Positions 15,077-19,988 of a stretch of 19,988 bases of DNA are shown piece after piece. Source of the stretch: Alphaproteobacteria bacterium (lineage in GTDB: Bacteria; Pseudomonadota; Alphaproteobacteria; Sphingomonadales; Sphingomonadaceae); the NCBI GenBank assembly GCA_018830415.1, contig JAHJSJ010000258.1, forward strand, positions 1 to 19,988, in the 5' to 3' direction. Positions within the stretch are counted from its first letter, which is position 1. Each line of letters starts with the position of its first letter. Made by a program: the position numbers and the translations under genes. The notes beneath the pieces are model-generated. The model saw nothing but the letters and a program-made list of their open reading frames with translations. It was not told the DNA's origin and ran no database searches.

Positions 15077-17485
15077 ATGACTCAGACTTTCCCTCTCCTC
15101 CCGTTGCGCGACATTGTCGTTTTTCCCGGCATGGTGGTGCCGCTGTTCGTCGGGCGCGACAAATCGGTTGCGGCGCTCGAAGCGGCGATGGCGGCGTCCA
15201 AGGACATCGTCCTGATTGCTCAGCTTGATCCGGGCTGTGATGATCCCGAGGGCGATGACCTTTATGATGTCGGCGTGATTGCGCAGGTGCTTCAGCTACT
15301 GAAACTGCCCGATGGTACCGTGCGTGTGCTGGTCGAAGGCAAGACCCGTGCAAAGCTCTCGGCACTGGTCGATGAAGGTTCACACGTCGTCGCCGAAGTC
15401 GATCTCATCGATCCCGACACAGTTTCGGGTAGCGAAGTCACCGCGCTGATGCGTCAGGTGGTCGAACAGTTCGGCGAATATGTGAAGCTCAACAAGAAGC
15501 TGGGTGAGGACGCCGGTGTAGACCTGTCCGATGTTGATGACGCCGGGCAGCTGGCTGATACCATCGCTGCGGCAATCAGCGCCAAGGTTTCCGACAAGCA
15601 ATCGCTACTGACCGAAACCAGCCCGTTGAAGCGGCTCGAACTCGTCATGGCCTTCATGGAAGGCGAATTGTCAGTCTTGCAGGTTGAGCGCCGCATTCGC
15701 GGGCGCGTAAAACGCCAGATGGAAAAGACCCAGCGCGAATATTACCTCAACGAACAGTTGAAGGCGATCCAGAGCGAACTGGGCGGCGGCGATGATGGCG
15801 ACGGCAATGAAATCGCCGAACTGACCGAGAAGATCGAAAAGACCAAACTGTCCACCGAAGCCAAGGCCAAGGCGCTGACGGAGCTGAAAAAGCTGCGCGG
15901 GATGCAGCCGATGAGCGCTGAGGCGACGGTGATCCGCAATTATCTCGACGTGCTGCTCGGCCTGCCGTGGGGCAGGAAGTCGAAGCTGAAAAAGGACATC
16001 GCCAAGGCGCAGGAAGTGCTTGATGCCGATCACTATGCGCTGGAAAAGGTCAAGGACCGGATCGTCGAATATCTTGCGGTGCAGGCGCGCACCAATAAAC
16101 TGAAGGGGCCGATCCTGTGCCTTGTCGGCCCGCCGGGCGTGGGCAAGACGTCGCTGGGCAAATCGATTGCCAGGGCGTGCGGGCGCGAATTCGTGCGCCA
16201 GTCGCTGGGCGGGGTGCGTGACGAGGCCGAGATTCGCGGTCACCGGCGCACTTACATTGGCTCGATGCCCGGAAAGATCGTCGCCAACCTCAAGAAGGCC
16301 GGGACGAGCAATCCGCTGTTCCTGCTGGATGAAATTGACAAGCTCGGGCAGGATTTTCGCGGCGATCCGGCTTCGGCGCTGCTCGAAGTGCTCGACCCCG
16401 AACAGAACAGCAAATTCCAGGATCACTACCTCGAGCTTGATCTTGACCTTTCGGACGTCATGTTCGTCTGCACCGCGAACAGTCTCGATCTTCCGCAGCC
16501 ACTTCTCGACCGGATGGAGATTATCCGGTTGGAAGGCTATACCGAGGACGAGAAGGTGGAGATTGCGCAGCGCCATCTGATCGCCAAGCAGGTCGAAGCC
16601 CATGGGCTGAAAAAGGGCGAATTCATCCTCACCGAAGAAGGCCTGCGCGACCTCATCCGCTACTACACCCGCGAGGCGGGCGTGCGCACTTTGGAACGCG
16701 AAATTGCCAAGCTGTGCCGCAAAAGCCTGCGCCGCATCCTTGAAAAGCAGACCGCCAGCGTCACCATTACGTCCGAAAACCTTGGTGAGTTTTCTGGCGT
16801 GCGCAAGTTCAAGCACGGTGTAAGCGAAGACGAAGCGCAGGTTGGTGCAGTGACGGGGCTTGCGTGGACATCGGTGGGCGGCGAATTGCTGACCATCGAA
16901 AGCGTCACCACTCCGGGCAAGGGTGAGGTCAAAACCACCGGCAAACTCGGCCAGGTGATGAATGAAAGCGTTTCGGCGGCCTTCAGCTTCGTCAAGGCGC
17001 GCGCTCCGGCCTATGGCATCAAGCCAAGCCTGTTTCAGCGCAAGAACGTGCATATCCACCTGCCCGAAGGCGCTGTGCCCAAGGATGGGCCGAGCGCTGG
17101 GGTCGGCATGGTCACCTCGATCGTGTCGACGCTGACCGGCATCGCGGTGCGCCCCGATGTCGCGATGACCGGCGAAGTGACGCTGCGTGGACGGGTGCTG
17201 GCGATTGGCGGATTGAAGGAAAAACTGCTCGCGGCGCTGCGCGGCGGGATCAAGATCGTGCTTATCCCGGAAGAGAACGTCAAGGATCTCGCCGAAATCC
17301 CGGCCAACGTGAAAGCGGGGCTGGAAATCATTCCGGTAAGCCACGTTGACGAGGTTCTGGCGCTCGCGCTGGTGGAAGCCCCGATGGCGATCGAGTGGAC
17401 CGAGGCGGATGACCTGGCAAGCCAGCCGGGCGCTGTCAGCGCAGGCACAAATATACCCGCTCCGGACGTGCCAACCGCGCATTGA
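15077..17485 (+). CDS. lon: ATP-dependent protease La (Lon)
   Basis: An 802-residue homo-oligomeric protease that degrades misfolded and regulatory proteins in the cytoplasm. The N-terminal LON substrate domain opens with LPLLPLRDIVVFPGMVVPL-like sequence. A coiled-coil region follows (QMEKTQREYYLNEQLKAIQ). The AAA+ module has Walker A GPPGVGKTS with Lys357 and Walker B LFLLDEIDKL. The C-terminal protease domain has Ser673 in PKDGPSAGVG and Lys716 in GGLKEKLL, matching the E. coli Ser679/Lys722 dyad spacing of 43. The ATG at 15077 starts exactly where the family begins; the frame is open to 15005 but without family sequence. The start has no clear Shine-Dalgarno, only an A-rich leader (ACACAAAAAT). 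It is followed by HU, the classic lon-hup order. Confidence 0.96.
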   Translation: MTQTFPLLPLRDIVVFPGMVVPLFVGRDKSVAALEAAMAASKDIVLIAQLDPGCDDPEGDDLYDVGVIAQVLQLLKLPDGTVRVLVEGKTRAKLSALVDEGSHVVAEVDLIDPDTVSGSEVTALMRQVVEQFGEYVKLNKKLGEDAGVDLSDVDDAGQLADTIAAAISAKVSDKQSLLTETSPLKRLELVMAFMEGELSVLQVERRIRGRVKRQMEKTQREYYLNEQLKAIQSELGGGDDGDGNEIAELTEKIEKTKLSTEAKAKALTELKKLRGMQPMSAEATVIRNYLDVLLGLPWGRKSKLKKDIAKAQEVLDADHYALEKVKDRIVEYLAVQARTNKLKGPILCLVGPPGVGKTSLGKSIARACGREFVRQSLGGVRDEAEIRGHRRTYIGSMPGKIVANLKKAGTSNPLFLLDEIDKLGQDFRGDPASALLEVLDPEQNSKFQDHYLELDLDLSDVMFVCTANSLDLPQPLLDRMEIIRLEGYTEDEKVEIAQRHLIAKQVEAHGLKKGEFILTEEGLRDLIRYYTREAGVRTLEREIAKLCRKSLRRILEKQTASVTITSENLGEFSGVRKFKHGVSEDEAQVGAVTGLAWTSVGGELLTIESVTTPGKGEVKTTGKLGQVMNESVSAAFSFVKARAPAYGIKPSLFQRKNVHIHLPEGAVPKDGPSAGVGMVTSIVSTLTGIAVRPDVAMTGEVTLRGRVLAIGGLKEKLLAALRGGIKIVLIPEENVKDLAEIPANVKAGLEIIPVSHVDEVLALALVEAPMAIEWTEADDLASQPGAVSAGTNIPAPDVPTAH

Positions 17486-17531
17486 GCCGCTAGAACTTCC
17501 CCACTAGCCGTGATTCGCGACCTATTTGCCT

Positions 17532-17560
17532 TTGACAGGCTATGCAAAACAGTCTCAATT
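17532..17560 (+). promoter_or_regulatory. Candidate sigma-70 promoter for HU
   Basis: A perfect TTGACA at 17532-17537 is followed, after a 17-base spacer, by TCAATT at 17555-17560. The -35 is ideal and the -10 matches only three of six positions. It lies 65-93 bases upstream of the HU start, in the 139-base lon-hup gap, which suits separate HU expression. Confidence 0.4.
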
Positions 17561-17624
17561 CGCGCGCTTTGAAATTAGCGATTCCCAGCTATCCCAGATT
17601 ATCCTAAAACAAGGGGGTTCCCAT

Positions 17625-17897
17625 ATGAACAAGAACGACCTTATCGGCGCTGTTGCTGACGCAAGCGGTCTGTCTAAAAACGATGCATCTCACGCGGTCG
17701 AAAGCGTATTCGGCGCGATCACCAAAGCGCTGGCGGGCGGCGATGAAGTTCGACTGGTCGGCTTTGGCACGTTTTCAGTGGCCAAGCGCAAAGCATCGAT
17801 GGGGCGCAATCCGCGCACGGGGGAGCCAATGCCGATCAAGGCTTCAACGCAGCCCAAGTTCAAGGCTGGCAAGGGGCTGAAAGACGCGGTCAACTGA
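17625..17897 (+). CDS. hupB: HU family DNA-binding protein
   Basis: A 90-residue histone-like protein, exactly the HU size. MNKNDLIGAVADASGLSK forms the N-terminal helices, and the signature GFGTFSVAKRKASMGRNPRT leads into the DNA-embracing beta arm with the RNPRTGEPM tip. The closing part PKFKAGKGLKDAVN is typical. HU dimers bend and compact DNA without sequence specificity. AAGGGGG at 17611-17617 is the ribosome site eight bases before the ATG; the open frame upstream to 17526 is not part of the protein. It is downstream of lon and upstream of a strong terminator. HU is preferred to IHF because of size and arm sequence. Confidence 0.95.
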   Translation: MNKNDLIGAVADASGLSKNDASHAVESVFGAITKALAGGDEVRLVGFGTFSVAKRKASMGRNPRTGEPMPIKASTQPKFKAGKGLKDAVN

Positions 17898-17938
17898 TCG
17901 TGCCGGCTTACTAATTGCATTGCTAGCAGGGACAAAGG

Positions 17939-17972
17939 AAACCCCGTCAGCCGACAAGGCTGGCGGGGTTTT
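17939..17972 (+). terminator. Strong rho-independent terminator after HU
   Basis: AACCCCGTCAGCC (17940-17952) and GGCTGGCGGGGTT (17958-17970) form a 13-pair stem with one G-U pair and a 5-base loop (GACAA). The stem is followed by T residues at 17971-17972, so the T-run including the stem end is TTTT. It starts 42 bases after the HU stop and lies before the convergent lipoprotein gene, so it may also serve that gene's 3' end. Confidence 0.88.
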
Positions 17973-17991
17973 GTGTTGGCGGATTGCCGGA

Positions 17992-18894
17992 TCAGCGTGC
18001 GGCGGCGATCAGCGCGGTGGGTGCCTGAGTGGTGCGCGCGGTAATGCGCCAGGTCAGCACTTCGCCGCCATCGGTTGCTGCATCGGGGCCTTCATCGGTA
18101 TTGTTGGCCAGAATGCGCATTCCCGGCGCGGTGCGCACGGTGAAGGTGCCGTCGATTACCGGGAACCCTGGCATTGTTCCAGCAACCTCGCTGGCGTCTT
18201 TCGCGCCTTCACTCGCGCCCATCGCAGCCAGCCCGGCGAGTGAACCCATACCCATCATCGCGCCCATCCCTGCATCTGCATTCTGTGCGGCAAAGCCGGG
18301 TGCATCGATACGCACCTGGCCGCCCTTGCGCTGGATCATCTGGACGAAGGGATTGGTCGGGGGAAAGCCCTCGATCATCGGGAACAGGAAATCATGCCCC
18401 AGCGTGCCCGACACGCGGTAGCTGATGTCGAACAGCCCGTCGCCCTTGTGCACCACGCGATCCCAGCCCTTTTGACGCCTTAACAGTGCGACCAGTTCCT
18501 CTGCTGCCTTGGGATCGGATGGATCGATACCGCCCATCATCGCGGCCATTTGTTTGGCCTCATTCTTCTGTCGCTCAGCGCGTTCCTGCGCTGCGGCATC
18601 CCATTCCTCACGCTGCACGGCTTCTTCTTTTGGGGAGCAATCACGGCTTTCGTAGGTTTCATCGTCATAACAGTTGGCGACGAAAGAACCGCCGGATGCT
18701 GCGTCCATCTGCGCAAGCTTCGACAGGGTGAGGAAGAAAATCTCGCCATCATAGCTAAAGGTGAAACTGTCCGGCCCGGTTAGTGCCAACTCGGATGTAA
18801 ACTTGCCCGGCGCCATGAAACAGCCCGACAATGCAAGCGCAAATCCCGTCAGCACGGCCGCAGTGCGGAAACGGATGTTTGAAAATATGGTCAT
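17992..18894 (-). CDS. Predicted lipoprotein, function unknown
   Basis: A 300-residue protein with a basic, hydrophobic signal peptide and a lipobox LSGC ending at Cys25, so it should be lipid-anchored in the envelope. I do not recognise a named family. After the Cys come FTSELALTGPDSFTFSYDGE, LSKLAQMDAA, a pair of Cys in NCYDDETYESRDC, a charged helix (about 89-115), an EELVALLRRQKGWDRVVHKG segment, then DISYRVSGTLGHDFLFP and VQMIQRKGGQVRIDAPGF. A Gly/Met/Ala-rich low-complexity stretch (AGMGAMMGMGSLAGLAAMG) precedes a C-terminal beta-like part (DGTFTVRTAPGMRILANN). GAGGGGA lies upstream of the ATG at 18894. It follows rlmB on the same strand, with 48 bases between the stop and this start, and ends near the HU terminator. 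The two Cys could form a disulfide. Confidence 0.8.
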   Translation of the reverse strand: MTIFSNIRFRTAAVLTGFALALSGCFMAPGKFTSELALTGPDSFTFSYDGEIFFLTLSKLAQMDAASGGSFVANCYDDETYESRDCSPKEEAVQREEWDAAAQERAERQKNEAKQMAAMMGGIDPSDPKAAEELVALLRRQKGWDRVVHKGDGLFDISYRVSGTLGHDFLFPMIEGFPPTNPFVQMIQRKGGQVRIDAPGFAAQNADAGMGAMMGMGSLAGLAAMGASEGAKDASEVAGTMPGFPVIDGTFTVRTAPGMRILANNTDEGPDAATDGGEVLTWRITARTTQAPTALIAAAR

Positions 18895-18942
18895 GGCAGT
18901 CGTCCCCTCATTGGCGTTCAGCGCAGTCCCCGTGCGCGCCTT

Positions 18943-19734
18943 TTAATTGCGGGTTGCGACCGCATAAAGCGCAATCGCCGCAGCGTTCGACACATTGAGG
19001 CTTTCGATGGCTGACGAGATCGGCAGTTTTGCCAGCACATCGCAATGGCTGGCGATATTGGGCCGCATCCCTTCGCCCTCCGCGCCCAGCACGATGACGA
19101 GCGGCCCCGTTGGCATTACATCGGCGAGCACCGCCTCGGCTTCCCCGGCCAACCCGATGCGCCAATACCCAGCTTCGGCCAGTTCATCGAGCGCGCGGGC
19201 GAGGTTGACCACTCTGATCCACGGTACGGTCTCCAGCGCGCCCGAGGCGGACTTCGCCAGCACGCCGCCTTCGGGCGGGGCATGGCGATCCTGCGTGACG
19301 ATCGCGGCAGCGCCAAACGCGGCGGCTGAGCGCAAAATCGCACCGACATTGTGCGGATCGGTCACCTGATCGAGCACCACGATTGGCCGATCAGCCTCTC
19401 CCAATGCAACTTCATCAAGGAACCGGTCTTCGAGCGGGGCGCATTCGAGCACCAACCCTTGATGTGGGGCATCCTTCGCCACCAGCCGCCCCAGATCAGC
19501 GACATCGGCATATTCGACCGGGAAGCCTTCGGGCAGTTCGCCATCAAGGCTGTCGATCCCCTCGCGCGTTGCCCACAGCTTGCGGTGCTGGCGTTCTGGG
19601 TTTTTCAGGGCTGCCTCAACCGCGTGGCGGCCCCATAGGCGCACCTGCCCGGTTCCGGCCCGGCCCGAACCGCGCCCGCCCTTCATCCGGCCTGCCCGGC
19701 CTCTCAGGGCGCGTTTGCGTTCTTCCTTGGGCAT
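18943..19734 (-). CDS. rlmB: 23S rRNA 2'-O-methyltransferase, TrmH/RlmB family
   Basis: A 263-residue SPOUT-class methyltransferase that uses AdoMet to methylate the 2'-O of a guanosine in 23S rRNA (Gm2251 in E. coli, in the peptidyl transferase P-loop). A basic Gly/Arg-rich leader (1-28) precedes the RNA-binding domain VRLWGRHAVEAALKNPERQH. The catalytic domain has the trefoil-knot motifs: NVGAILRSAAAFG (Asn129 on), VLGAEGEGMR (about 215-224), and SLNVSNAAAIALY (245-257). The ATG at 19734 has AAGGAA six bases upstream; the in-frame open extension to 19785 is less likely. A different substrate within the TrmH family cannot be excluded, but the arrangement is that of RlmB. The tRNA-Tyr lies divergently, with 167 bases between, where I see only weak promoter-like pieces. 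Confidence 0.9.
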   Translation of the reverse strand: MPKEERKRALRGRAGRMKGGRGSGRAGTGQVRLWGRHAVEAALKNPERQHRKLWATREGIDSLDGELPEGFPVEYADVADLGRLVAKDAPHQGLVLECAPLEDRFLDEVALGEADRPIVVLDQVTDPHNVGAILRSAAAFGAAAIVTQDRHAPPEGGVLAKSASGALETVPWIRVVNLARALDELAEAGYWRIGLAGEAEAVLADVMPTGPLVIVLGAEGEGMRPNIASHCDVLAKLPISSAIESLNVSNAAAIALYAVATRN

Positions 19735-19901
19735 CTTTGTTCCTTGCTCGCGATGTTGCGTGCGCTCCCCTGCCAGCAGGGCCATTGACAGGCAAGCACC
19801 GCTTCGCCAAAGGGGCGCCTCTCGGCATTGAGCTCGGTTCGGGCTTGTGCATTTTCAGAGCGTAACGCGCTCAGGAACGCCCCCGAAACAGGGGACTGTG
19901 T

Positions 19902-19987
19902 GGACAGGTGGCCGAGTGGTTAAAGGCAGCAGACTGTAAATCTGCCCGCGCAAGCGTACGCTGGTTCGAATCCAGCCCTGTCCACCA
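19902..19987 (+). tRNA. tRNA-Tyr (GUA), CCA encoded
   Basis: The acceptor stem GGACAGG (19902-19908) pairs with CCTGTCC (19977-19983), followed by discriminator A and a genome-encoded CCA (19985-19987). The D-arm has GGCCGAGTGGTTAAAGGC. The anticodon stem GCAGA/TCTGC holds the loop CTGTAAA with anticodon GTA. A long variable arm (class II) precedes the T-arm CTGGTTCGAATCCAG. The long variable arm and the GTA anticodon agree on tyrosine. Confidence 0.96.
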
Positions 19988-19988
19988 C

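Noticed and set aside
15671..17482. A 603-codon open frame antisense to lon, and similar long antisense frames over dnaX, ispB, hrpB, the kinase and uup
   Set aside because: Each lies opposite a confident gene in GC-rich DNA, where codon bias removes stops from antisense frames. None has a recognisable domain or ribosome site.
17489..17508. Terminator after lon from GCTAG and CTAGC
   Set aside because: Only five pairs around a 10-base loop and no T-run.
19785..19813. Promoter for tRNA-Tyr with TTGACA at 19785
   Set aside because: No -10 resembling TATAAT lies 16-18 bases downstream, and it is more than 85 bases from the tRNA.
1..19988. CRISPR arrays, insertion sequences, phage or toxin-antitoxin systems
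   Set aside because: No regularly spaced repeats, transposase, integrase or paired small toxin-antitoxin genes were seen. The tRNA at the right edge could be an integration site, but nothing beyond it is visible.

Overview
The window looks like a chromosomal, mostly core region of a GC-rich alphaproteobacterium, most likely a member of the Sphingomonadales (Erythrobacteraceae or a close relative). The clues are a DUF6456 gene next to an Xre regulator, an NDUFS4-type complex I accessory protein, a long-chain polyprenyl diphosphate synthase of the ubiquinone pathway, the ffs-dnaX-ybaB and lon-hup orders, and a standalone AroQ chorismate mutase. The lineage is inferred from protein character and gene order; no search was run. 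I see no insertion sequence, phage gene, CRISPR array or attachment site.

Left part (1-2909): a truncated Xre-type regulator and a divergent DUF6456 gene share a 95-base gap that holds a small inverted repeat. A Uup-type ABC-F ATPase follows on the minus strand.

Envelope and signalling block (2910-7924, all plus strand): a secreted SIMPL/DUF541 protein, a small secreted PepSY protein, an OmpR-family response regulator with a PhoQ-like histidine kinase, then an ECF sigma factor overlapping a one-TM protein that is probably its anti-sigma factor. The PepSY protein is a plausible input to the kinase, and the two signalling pairs together suggest an envelope-sensing region. Any link between the two pairs is inference from adjacency.

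Middle (7947-12096): a chorismate mutase on the minus strand is divergent from a polyprenyl diphosphate synthase, followed closely by the helicase HrpB and then the small NDUFS4-like protein, 14 bases downstream of hrpB.

Right part (12133-19988): SRP RNA, dnaX and ybaB form the usual cluster, but recR does not follow. A small membrane protein converges on ybaB and is divergent from lon. The HU gene follows lon with its own candidate promoter and a strong terminator. A predicted lipoprotein and the rRNA methyltransferase RlmB lie on the minus strand, and a tRNA-Tyr(GUA) with encoded CCA closes the window.

Genes cover nearly everything; no gene-free stretch exceeds 300 bases. The longest gaps are 12097-12286 (filled by the SRP RNA), 19735-19901, 14918-15076, 17486-17624, 4022-4144 and 2785-2909. 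I found no convincing undescribed system. The most interesting items are the putative anti-sigma protein with its repeated periplasmic helical region, the PepSY/PhoPQ-like arrangement, and the Xre/DUF6456 divergent pair.
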